Shown here piece after piece: positions 1 through 5,031 of a stretch of DNA of 5,267 bases (positions are counted from its first letter, which is position 1; the number at the start of each line of letters is the position of its first letter). Made by a program: the position numbers and the translations under genes. Origin of the DNA: Candidatus Poribacteria bacterium. GTDB taxonomy: Bacteria; Poribacteria; WGA-4E; B28-G17. The stretch spans positions 1-5,267 of the forward strand of contig QNBQ01000162.1 of the NCBI GenBank assembly GCA_003645735.1. The letters run 5' to 3'. Below the pieces are notes generated by a model. That model saw only the letters and a list, made by a program, of their open reading frames with translations. It had not been told where the DNA came from and made no database searches.

Positions 1-20
1 AAATAGGCGGACAGGCCTAA

Positions 21-170
21 CTTGGCATAGACATAGCCGTGCTAACCAAGCTTGCCCGAAGACCACCAGCATTCTCCCGCGTCCGTTGGTTAGCAGAGCG
101 CCATGATTTGGCAGCGAAAATCACGCAAGGTAAGTTTGATTTAAAATCTATACTCGTGCCATGCGAGTAA
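21..170 (+). pseudogene. Possible C-terminal remnant of an unidentified gene
   Basis: An open frame of 49 codons runs from just after an in-frame TAA (18-20) to a TAA at 168-170. It reads like a genuine basic protein C-terminus (for example KLARRPPAFSRVRWLAERH around 45-104, then KITQGKFDLKSIL). A GTG at 39 could be a start but has no convincing ribosome binding site. The upstream stop and the window edge mean it may be the tail of a frameshifted gene that begins outside. I do not recognise the family. It lies immediately left of another truncated gene, so the area looks like a decayed junction. Confidence is low because a frame of this length can occur by chance. Confidence 0.22.
41..94. repeat. 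9-bp inverted repeat
   Basis: GCTAACCAA at 41-49 is exactly complementary to TTGGTTAGC at 86-94, with 36 bases between the arms. There is no T-tract after the right arm, so it does not look like an intrinsic terminator, and no tRNA fold is evident. It may be chance or a recombination scar in the degenerate left flank. Confidence 0.3.
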
Positions 171-210
171 ACTGCTCAACCCTCATCCGCGTAGGGGCAA
201 CCTTGGGATC

Positions 211-513
211 AGGTGGATCTGCGGCTATTCGACGGGTTATGCCACGGACATCGGCTACGAGCTGATCGACGAGAGGCCTGCCGTGCTGATTTTCTTAATG
301 CCGGAGGAATGTCGCGGAGGCGAGGCGCGGGTCAGGATCTCGCTGCGGTCGAACTGCATCGATGTATCGGCCATAGCGAGGCTGTTCGAAGGAGGAAGGC
401 ACACGGCGGCCGCCGGGTGTCAGACAATCCTCCCGGAGGACGGGGCGACGCCCGAGGAAGTCCTCAAGGCCCTGATCGAGCTGTGGCGTTCTATTCGATC
501 ATCCAGTTTCTAG
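211..513 (+). pseudogene. Truncated DHH-family phosphoesterase, DHHA1 domain only
   Basis: The frame starting at codon 211 reads a recognisable DHHA1 domain: a strand segment (AVLIFLMPEE), then VRISLRSNCIDVSAIARLF, then a glycine/histidine motif EGGRHTAAAG, and a final helix (PEEVLKALIELW). In the family (nanoRNase/pAp phosphatase, RecJ relatives) DHHA1 binds the substrate, while the N-terminal DHH domain carries the metal-binding aspartates. That DHH domain is absent: about 20 in-frame codons upstream of 211 lack family character and a TAA lies at 142-144. The usual GGGGH motif is altered to EGGRH (G to E, G to R), which fits loss of constraint. The last few codons after the helix (about 487-513) overlap an unrelated minus-strand frame and probably lie past the breakpoint. 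GTG at 283 can start an in-frame ORF but would cut into the domain. The family call is fairly sure; the pseudogene status is inferred from truncation. Confidence 0.62.
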
Positions 514-685
514 CCGCGTCGCTCAGGCCGGCCGACCTGCCCACGACGAACTTCCACCTGTGATGCTTGTCGATCACTAGCCTGCTGACTAGCTTGTCCG
601 GGACAAGGAGTAGATCCAAGAACAGATCACCTCGTAGCTTACCATGCAAGGTCAAAATGGGGTAACAAAACTTGACACACTGAGA
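491..685 (-). pseudogene. Possible minus-strand gene fragment, unrecognised
   Basis: On the minus strand a frame stays open from 685 down to a TAG at 491-493. Its second half reads like a plausible protein C-terminus (KLVSRLVIDKHHRWKFVV, then GRSAGLSDAARNWMIE) and uses AGG arginine codons like the flanking host-type sequence. No ATG with a ribosome binding site is available; GTG at 577-575 would give only a short peptide. The 5' part runs into the control region of the downstream operon, so if real the gene was truncated when the element arrived. I do not recognise the family, and the protein-like look may be fortuitous. Confidence 0.2.
593..607. repeat. 15-bp palindrome CTTGTCC-G-GGACAAG
   Basis: The two 7-bp arms at 593-599 and 601-607 are perfectly complementary around a single G. 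It lies between the host-type remnants and the operon control region, close to the suspected boundary of the element. The role is unknown. It could also be just part of the minus-strand coding remnant, where it encodes LVPDK. Confidence 0.3.
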
Positions 686-710
686 TCATTTTGTTACCCT
701 TTTTATGACC
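650..710. promoter_or_regulatory. Inverted-repeat operator of the replication operon
   Basis: GGGTAACAAAA at 660-670 is exactly complementary to TTTTGTTACCC at 689-699. The symmetry extends imperfectly outwards to GGTCA at 650-654 and TGACC at 706-710. A third related half-site covers the start codon: TCAAAATGG occurs at 652-660 and again at 721-729, each followed by GTAAC, two bases further on in the upstream copy. The repeat brackets a TTGACA element and overlaps the likely -10 region, so a bound protein would block transcription. The obvious candidate ligand is the helix-turn-helix protein encoded immediately downstream. The symmetry is seen directly; the autorepressor role is inferred. 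Confidence 0.6.
672..700 (+). promoter_or_regulatory. Probable sigma70-like promoter of the replication operon
   Basis: A perfect TTGACA at 672-677 is followed after 17 bases by TACCCT (695-700), which keeps the important first, second and last bases of TATAAT but is otherwise weak. Transcription would begin a few bases later, leaving a short leader before the ribosome binding site. The weak -10 lies inside the right arm of the inverted repeat, as expected of a tightly repressed promoter. Confidence 0.45.
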
Positions 711-717
711 AGGAGGT
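711..717 (+). promoter_or_regulatory. Ribosome binding site AGGAGGT
   Basis: A full-consensus AGGAGGT ends 8 bases before the ATG at 726 and fixes that start for the helix-turn-helix gene. Confidence 0.8.
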
Positions 718-725
718 AAATCAAA

Positions 726-1460
726 ATGGTAACTTTCAAAGAGGAGTTCATCAATAAATGGTCCCCACCAGAGGGAGTTTCAACCGCTAAAATAAAAGCA
801 GCCCTCAAAGTAGCTTTAGAGGATGCGACATTGAAAGAGATATCGGAGCGGCTAGGGATTTCTTACAACATGCTTCGAAAGTGGAATTCTCAAGCTCAGT
901 TTAGAGATCTAGTTGCCACTATTCGCCACGAGTTTGTGAAGCAGCTGAAAGCTCGCATCGAAAGAGAGGTGCAGGAGCGCTGGAAGAGCTGTAGAACAAT
1001 ACCCAAGATTGGGGATCTCAGCAGGCTTTTCAGAGATAGCGGTGAATACAACAAGTCGCTATTAGAACTGATCACCCAAGAAGCATGGGATCAAGTTGAG
1101 GGTTTGAAATCCAAATGGGTAACCTGGATAAGAGGGACAAGAGAGATAGTTCGAGAGAGCTTAATCACTGCTGATATTGCTACGGTTTTATGGTGGATCA
1201 CTGACCGGAAAGGATCGTTGGAGGAGCTCCGGGCTTGCTTTTGGATCATCCATCTTTGGCCGATTATGACAGGCTATTGTGAGAGGCTTAAGGAAAAGAT
1301 CGATAGCTCTCCTTTACCAATTGAGGATAGAAAAGAGCTTTTACTTCTTCTGGAGGTGTTTTCCATCTTGATGCGAACAGGATGGCGTTGTCCGACTCTA
1401 AAGGTATTATATCGCGCACCTCCTTTGAAGCTAGGAAGAGAAGAGAATGCGGATGGATGA
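726..1460 (+). CDS. Helix-turn-helix DNA-binding protein of the replication operon
   Basis: This 244-residue protein has a helix-turn-helix near its N-terminus (about residues 33-53, TLKEISERLGISYNMLRKW). That pattern resembles the homeodomain-like HTH of terminase small subunits, transposase N-termini and some plasmid regulators. It is followed by a charged, probably coiled helix (about 62-88). The remainder is helical and rich in tryptophan and leucine (for example IATVLWWITD and CFWIIHLWPI around 151-180), and I cannot assign it to a family. No signal peptide is present. The start is set by AGGAGGT 8 bases upstream. The gene is first in an operon with the primase-helicase. Likely jobs, by context, are autorepression through the adjacent inverted repeat and origin recognition or loading of the primase-helicase. 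A packaging (terminase small subunit) role is less likely because no large subunit follows. DNA binding is fairly sure; the specific role is inferred. Confidence 0.75.
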   Translation: MVTFKEEFINKWSPPEGVSTAKIKAALKVALEDATLKEISERLGISYNMLRKWNSQAQFRDLVATIRHEFVKQLKARIEREVQERWKSCRTIPKIGDLSRLFRDSGEYNKSLLELITQEAWDQVEGLKSKWVTWIRGTREIVRESLITADIATVLWWITDRKGSLEELRACFWIIHLWPIMTGYCERLKEKIDSSPLPIEDRKELLLLLEVFSILMRTGWRCPTLKVLYRAPPLKLGREENADG

Positions 1461-1528
1461 TTACAATGGCGGGCGGGACGCTGAAGCGCCCCGCGGAGAC
1501 TAACAACATGGGAGGTGATTATGGATGA
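1457..1528 (+). CDS. Possible 23-residue coupled small ORF
   Basis: An ATG at 1457 overlaps the stop of the helix-turn-helix gene (ATGA, 1457-1460). The frame ends in a TGA at 1526-1528 that overlaps the ATG of the primase-helicase (ATGA, 1525-1528). It encodes a glycine-rich basic peptide beginning MITMAGGTLKRPAE. Such double four-base overlaps are typical of translationally coupled genes. The peptide, or simply the passage of ribosomes through the intervening hairpin, could tune primase-helicase output. The only upstream Shine-Dalgarno-like sequence is a weak purine stretch, and a frame of 23 codons can arise by chance, so the peptide may not be a functional product. Confidence 0.35.
   Translation: MITMAGGTLKRPAETNNMGGDYG
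1470..1495 (+). other. GC-rich hairpin between the two operon genes
   Basis: GGG-A-CGCT (1475-1482) can pair with AGCG-CCC (1485-1491) around a two-base GA, with one bulged A. Flanking G/C runs can extend the pairing. The stretch is markedly more GC-rich than the neighbouring genes. No U-tract follows, so it is unlikely to be a terminator. It sits 20 bases before the ribosome binding site of the primase-helicase and could influence mRNA stability or translation. Confidence 0.4.
1511..1519 (+). promoter_or_regulatory. Ribosome binding site GGAGGTGAT
   Basis: Nine bases match the complement of the conserved 16S rRNA tail exactly. The core GGAGGT ends 8 bases before ATG 1525. A competing ATG at 1521 is only 4 bases away and leads to a stop after ten codons, so 1525 is the true start. 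Confidence 0.8.
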
Positions 1529-4317
1529 AGCCCAACCTAAGTATACCAGATAAAATCCACCTGAGCAAGTTCGATGAAGTTCTCATACTTTTCGAGCCAA
1601 ATCAAGTCGTAGAATTACGTATTCCAAAACCATTGAAGGACAACCGCGTGTTTTCAGGTTACTTCAATGATTTCGAGGCTTTAACAGCGGCAGCCCGGAA
1701 ATGGGATGGTAAAGCTGAAGCAATATATGTGACCCTGAACCCTGTTAATCCAGCTCTTTTAGCCAGGTCCGCAAATCGGCTGAGAACCGTAAGGAAAGGC
1801 GAGGCCACAACTTCTGACGCTGATATCTTATGCCGACGCTGGCTGCCGATCGATCTTGACCCCGTCAGACCGGCAGGCGTGTCCTCGACTGACGAGGAGC
1901 ATGAAGCCGCCATTCAAAGAGCTAAGGAAATCCGGGAATGGTTGAAAGGGCTAGGATGGCCCGAGCCTATCTTCGCCGACAGCGGCAACGGAGCGCATCT
2001 CTTGTATCGGATAGATCTACAAAACGATGAAACCAGCCGAGAGCTTATACGAAAATGTCTTCAGATCCTCGATTTGAAATTCAGCGATGATAAGGTCAAA
2101 GTTGACATCACAACCTACAACGCGGCAAGGATATGGAAGCTTTACGGCACACTGGTCTGCAAGGGCGACAACCTGCCCGAAAGACCTCACAGGCGATCCC
2201 GCATTCTTGAGATCCCTCAAAAGGTAGAGGTGATTCCCATCGAGAAACTCAGAGAGCTCGCTGATATGCTGCCTCATGAGGAACCACTCCCCGCTCAGAT
2301 TCAAGCAGGGGAATTCGACATAGCGAAATGGATAGAGGAACACGGGTTAGAAATCAGAAAGGTAAAGCCCTGGAACGGCGCGACGGTTTATGAGCTAGCA
2401 ACATGCCCATTTAATCCCGACCACAATAGAGGAGAGGCCTTTATCATCCAATTTCCCTCAGGCGCTATCTATTTTCGCTGTTTCCACAATTCCTGCGCTG
2501 ACAAGGACTGGCACTCGCTGCGAGACCTGCTGGAACCCGGATGGAGGGAAAAGGCGAAGCAGGACAAGGTGAAACGAAAAAGGGAATCCCCTGTCGCTTT
2601 GGATATCGACGATGAAGCCCTTCCATTGGAGAAGCGAGTGGCCATCGCTCTTATCGCTGCGAAGCCCGAAAATCAAAGCGATGGAAGGCTATCGCCGGAA
2701 GGAGAGGCTATGATAGCCGAAATTCGAGAAGCGGAGCAGTTGTCGCCGGTCGTTTTCAAGTTCCGAGCTCACATGGCTAGGCGTGCCTTAGTGGATGGGC
2801 GCGTCCATACGCTTGAGACGCTGATGAGATATCTCCCGTTGAAGGAGCTAATGGATCGAGGGAAGTTTCTTAAGGACGATAAGAACAACCCCACAAGGCT
2901 GTGGTTTTTTGATGAGGAGAGCAGGCGGGTTTACAACCTAGAGAGCGGTATGTTCAGATATTTCGTGACAGCGATAACAGAATGTCCCCCTGAAACCGCT
3001 CTCTTTAAGCGGATGATGGCCGATATCGAGACAAAGGCAGCCTTAGAAGGGGAGGTCAGGAAGGTCCACAAGTGGACACATTTTGATAAAGAAAAAAGGG
3101 TGCTTTACATACACAACGGAGACGATAAAGTCTACCGTCTTGACGGCGAAGAAATCGTTGTTATCTCGAACGGCGAAGAGGTTCTCTTTGAAAGCTTTGA
3201 AACTTTCTCGCCATTTGAAATCGAACCACAGGGGATGAGCTTAGAGGAGGCTCGAAAATTATGGTTAAGCACTGTGTGTGATCTCGAACCCGATACTAGC
3301 GGTTTAAGCGAAGGGGAAGCAAGCAGGGTGACCCAAAATTGCATCCGTCTCCAGTTTATTTGGACTCTGTGCCTCCCCTTCGATTCGCTGATGCGAACCC
3401 GCCCGATTCACTGTGCTATAGGTCCAAAGGGGGCTGGTAAGACAACTCTGACGCGCAAAGTCGGATTGATCCTCTTCGGAGAGCGGTTCAACGTCACAAC
3501 GGTAGGGGAAAACGTTCGGGATATTGAAGCAATTCTCACAAATGAGCCGTTCGCTGTGTTCGATAACCTTGAAAGCTCTCCGAAGTGGTTCATGGACCTT
3601 CTGGCCATAGCGGCTACAGGGGGAACGGTGAAGCGTCGCAAGCTCTACACTACCAACGAGGAGGCCCAATACCCAATCACCGCCTGGGTGTGTGTCAACG
3701 CGATCGAGCCGAGGTTCAGACGCGACGATGTCGCAGATAGGCTTCTGATTTTTAAACTTTCCAGGAGAAGGCAGTTCATCCCGGAGGATGAGCTGGTGAG
3801 TAGGATCGTGGCCAGAAGGCGGGAGTTGTTGACCGCATACATCGTCCTGCTCAACAGGGTTGTGAGGGAGCTCAAGGAGCGAGAAGGATTACCCTCGCGA
3901 AGCTACAGCTTCAGAATGGCTGATTTCGCAAGGCTAGGGGAGGTCATCGCAGCGGCCTTGTATGGCGAGGATGAGGCGCGGAAATTCATCGAATCGTTGG
4001 AGGAGATGCAGGAAGTGCAGACGGAGTTCACCTTGGCGGATGATCCGGTGTGGGAAGCGTTGTCGAAGTGGTTGAAAAATCCAGCGAACCTCGGCCGCGA
4101 GATCACCTCATCGGAGCTTTACAATGAACTTGACGCTATCATCAACCCTCCTGATTCCCCCCGCCGGAGACACTGGATAAGTAGCCCTAGGGCTATGGGA
4201 AGACACCTGGCGAGGTTGAAGACGAATATCGAGAGGCTTGGATACCGCATCACTCACAGACACACCAGAGATGGTAAGATATGGTCCTTTTTGAAGGACG
4301 GCGATAATGAGCTGTGA
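1525..4317 (+). CDS. Replicative primase-helicase (AEP primase, zinc motif, P-loop helicase)
   Basis: This 930-residue protein appears to be a self-contained initiator that primes and unwinds DNA. The N-terminal archaeo-eukaryotic primase (PrimPol-like) domain shows all three motifs: the acidic pair in LPIDLDPVRP (Asp110, Asp112), SGNGAHLLYRI with His158, and VKVDITTYNAARIWKLYGT with Asp194. KGDN and ERPHRRS follow at 213-225. A zinc-binding motif C294-x5-H300 ... C319-x4-C324 (with H321) follows. After a linker comes a superfamily-3/AAA+-like ATPase: Walker A GPKGAGKTT (633-641), Walker B FAVFDNLE (676-683), a sensor Asn725 in WVCVNAIEPRF, and an arginine-finger candidate, Arg739, in RRDDVADRLL. 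The last ~90 residues look winged-helix-like (ITSSELYNELD ... GRHLARLKTNIERLGYRITH) and probably bind the origin. The layout resembles phage P4 alpha protein and other plasmid or satellite replicases. All key residues are intact. The gene lies 64 bases after the HTH gene, and its stop codon overlaps the first downstream iteron. Confidence 0.9.
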   Translation: MKPNLSIPDKIHLSKFDEVLILFEPNQVVELRIPKPLKDNRVFSGYFNDFEALTAAARKWDGKAEAIYVTLNPVNPALLARSANRLRTVRKGEATTSDADILCRRWLPIDLDPVRPAGVSSTDEEHEAAIQRAKEIREWLKGLGWPEPIFADSGNGAHLLYRIDLQNDETSRELIRKCLQILDLKFSDDKVKVDITTYNAARIWKLYGTLVCKGDNLPERPHRRSRILEIPQKVEVIPIEKLRELADMLPHEEPLPAQIQAGEFDIAKWIEEHGLEIRKVKPWNGATVYELATCPFNPDHNRGEAFIIQFPSGAIYFRCFHNSCADKDWHSLRDLLEPGWREKAKQDKVKRKRESPVALDIDDEALPLEKRVAIALIAAKPENQSDGRLSPEGEAMIAEIREAEQLSPVVFKFRAHMARRALVDGRVHTLETLMRYLPLKELMDRGKFLKDDKNNPTRLWFFDEESRRVYNLESGMFRYFVTAITECPPETALFKRMMADIETKAALEGEVRKVHKWTHFDKEKRVLYIHNGDDKVYRLDGEEIVVISNGEEVLFESFETFSPFEIEPQGMSLEEARKLWLSTVCDLEPDTSGLSEGEASRVTQNCIRLQFIWTLCLPFDSLMRTRPIHCAIGPKGAGKTTLTRKVGLILFGERFNVTTVGENVRDIEAILTNEPFAVFDNLESSPKWFMDLLAIAATGGTVKRRKLYTTNEEAQYPITAWVCVNAIEPRFRRDDVADRLLIFKLSRRRQFIPEDELVSRIVARRRELLTAYIVLLNRVVRELKEREGLPSRSYSFRMADFARLGEVIAAALYGEDEARKFIESLEEMQEVQTEFTLADDPVWEALSKWLKNPANLGREITSSELYNELDAIINPPDSPRRRHWISSPRAMGRHLARLKTNIERLGYRITHRHTRDGKIWSFLKDGDNEL

Positions 4318-4390
4318 CGTTTTCCAGAGAAGGGAGAAACCCAGTGTTTATCTATGTTTCTGAGGGATACAACGGGGAGCTGTGACGTTT
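4309..4390 (+). repeat. 14-bp direct repeat GAGCTGTGACGTTT
   Basis: The same 14 bases occur at 4309-4322 and 4377-4390, 68 bases apart. The first copy contains the last two codons and the TGA stop of the primase-helicase gene. The second is the first iteron outside it. The match extends five bases beyond the 9-bp iteron, which suggests a local duplication that carried the gene end into the origin, or the reverse. Confidence 0.7.
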
Positions 4391-4392
4391 GT

Positions 4393-4419
4393 GTGACGTT
4401 TTTCTCAGAAAAACGTCAC
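4393..4419. repeat. 27-bp perfect palindrome made of two opposed iterons
   Basis: Two 13-bp arms (GTGACGTTTTTCT and its complement) meet around a single C at 4406. Each arm contains one iteron (4393-4401 and 4411-4419). As RNA or single-stranded DNA it forms a stem with CTCAG at the tip. It could be a strong dimer binding site, a cruciform or single-strand origin, or a bidirectional transcription stop. No downstream T-run on the plus strand favours a terminator. Confidence 0.7.
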
Positions 4420-4454
4420 GCCTGTAGCCCGCATGATTACTGGCCTCGCCGCAT

Positions 4455-4633
4455 CTGTGACGTTTGTGACGTTTGAAAGGGAAAAAATTTTTTTTGGCGT
4501 CTTCGAAAATCTCCCGCCTTTATTTTCGTGATAGTTACTTAATTAAGTTACAGTAACGAATATAAAGAGAGTCCGGTTCTGCTCCCATGGCGCCCCTTTC
4601 TTTTTTCCGAAAAAAACGTCACAAACGTCACAG
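4455..4633. repeat. 20-bp inverted repeat of tandem iteron pairs flanking the AT-rich core
   Basis: CTGTGACGTTTGTGACGTTT at 4455-4474 is exactly complementary to 4614-4633. Each arm holds two head-to-tail iterons with 9-bp spacing. The arms point towards each other across 139 bases that contain the AT-rich core. The symmetry suggests two initiator complexes loaded in opposition. Confidence 0.75.
4482..4570. other. AT-rich core, candidate DNA unwinding element
   Basis: This stretch contains an A6T8 tract (4482-4495), a 7-bp inverted repeat CGAAAAT/ATTTTCG (4504-4510 and 4522-4528), the palindrome ACTTAATTAAGT (4537-4548) and GTTACAGTAAC (4547-4557), then AATATAAAGAGA. It is the most AT-rich part of the window and lies between the two opposed iteron pairs, where melting would be expected. 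GTTAC/GTAAC occurs three times (4534, 4547, 4553) and is also the core of the operator upstream of the operon. Confidence 0.6.
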
Positions 4634-4765
4634 CCCTTTCAAAGCCGCATGATTACTGGCTTTTCCGCGTGACGTTTTGTGTGACGTTTGTGACGTTTTT
4701 GAGAAAAACCCGCATAAATACTGGCCTAAAAACGTCACGAAAACGTCACAGCGCTTCGAAAGCCG
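4623..4765 (-). repeat. 25-bp imperfect direct repeat at the right side of the origin
   Basis: Bases 4623-4647 and 4741-4765 match at 22 of 25 positions. Each begins with an inverted iteron plus AGC and ends in AAAGCCG. The first copy runs into the second CCGCATGATTACTGGC element. The second copy is followed by a stretch that could be a decayed version of it. This points to growth of the origin by module duplication. Confidence 0.6.
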
Positions 4766-4967
4766 ATATAGCGCGGATTATCACAACTTCCCACTACATC
4801 TCCCCCCGTCGTTCGGCTCACCCTATGTTAGAGGAGCGGGAAAGTATGCCATCTTTTTGGAGAGGGTTTGAAGGATGAGATTTTTGGTTGTGGATGTTTG
4901 AGAGGCAAAATAGGTTGTTATTCAGGTTTGTTTGTCTTGTTAAGTCCGAACTTCAGATCTTCCTCGA
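4766..4967. other. Intergenic stretch without recognised features
   Basis: About 200 bases separate the last origin repeat from the promoter of the antitoxin gene. I see no gene with a ribosome binding site, no iteron and no convincing terminator. The short open frames here have no start signal or family character. A boundary of the replicon could lie in this stretch, but I found no flanking duplication that would prove it. Confidence 0.5.
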
Positions 4968-4997
4968 TTGACCCCGCCCTCGAAAATCAGTTATACT
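4968..4997 (+). promoter_or_regulatory. Sigma70-like promoter of the antitoxin gene
   Basis: TTGACC (4968-4973, five of six) and TATACT (4992-4997, five of six) are separated by 18 bases. Transcription would start roughly 25-30 bases before the ATG at 5032. No clear inverted repeat was found over it, although antitoxins of this family commonly autorepress. Confidence 0.55.
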
Positions 4998-5015
4998 TCC
5001 ATGGCAATCCAAAAA

Positions 5016-5021
5016 AGGAGG
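5016..5021 (+). promoter_or_regulatory. Ribosome binding site AGGAGG
   Basis: AGGAGG ends 10 bases before ATG 5032 and supports that start over the ATG at 5001, which is in another frame, lies before the site and stops after 14 codons. Confidence 0.75.
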
Positions 5022-5031
5022 AAGAATCGGT

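Larger units (their letters stand above)
4429..4725 (+). repeat. Second origin repeat family, CCGCATGATTACTGGC, three copies
   Basis: Identical 16-bp copies lie at 4429-4444 and 4645-4660. A 14-of-16 match (CCGCATAAATACTGGC) lies at 4710-4725. All are in the same orientation. The first two sit between an inverted iteron on the left and a direct iteron on the right; the third has the opposite arrangement. Being non-palindromic and unrelated to the iteron, they suggest a second protein or a second domain contacts the origin. Confidence 0.75.
4314..4749. other. Putative iteron-type replication origin
   Basis: Thirteen copies of GTGACGTTT fill this mostly non-coding stretch directly after the primase-helicase gene. 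Direct copies start at 4314, 4382, 4393, 4457, 4466, 4669, 4681 and 4690. Inverted copies (AAACGTCAC) start at 4411, 4614, 4623, 4730 and 4741. Neighbouring copies are spaced 9, 11 or 12 bases start to start, close to one helical turn, so protein would load on one face of the DNA. An AT-rich core lies in the middle and a second repeat family is interleaved. Iterons plus an AT-rich unwinding region beside the initiator gene is the classic layout of plasmid and satellite-phage origins. Function is inferred; the repeats are seen directly. Confidence 0.8.

Noticed and set aside
30..100. tRNA-like inverted repeat
   Set aside because: Only one 9-bp stem is found; no cloverleaf, T-loop or acceptor stem could be assembled on either strand.
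213..563. 116-codon plus-strand open frame
   Set aside because: It is the +1 shadow of the DHHA1 frame: arginine/glycine-rich, with no ribosome binding site and no family character.
1470..1495. Intrinsic terminator between the two operon genes
   Set aside because: The hairpin lacks a U-tract and is followed at once by the ribosome binding site of the next gene.
1288..1509. Minus-strand open frame across the end of the HTH gene
   Set aside because: It is antisense to coding sequence and has no recognisable start signal or domain.
1659..4106. Several minus-strand open frames of 67-121 codons inside the primase-helicase gene
   Set aside because: They are antisense shadows of a gene with clear domain structure, and have serine/leucine-rich low-quality sequence.
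4314..4749. CRISPR array
   Set aside because: Repeat units are only 9-16 bp, occur in both orientations and have irregular spacing without uniform spacers; an origin fits better.
4669..4878. Overlapping plus-strand open frames of 64-69 codons
   Set aside because: They start within iterons and consist largely of translated repeat DNA; no ribosome binding site.
4889..4897. DnaA-box-like TGTGGATGT
   Set aside because: It is a single 7-of-9 match, about 140 bases outside the repeat cluster; not enough to claim a DnaA site.
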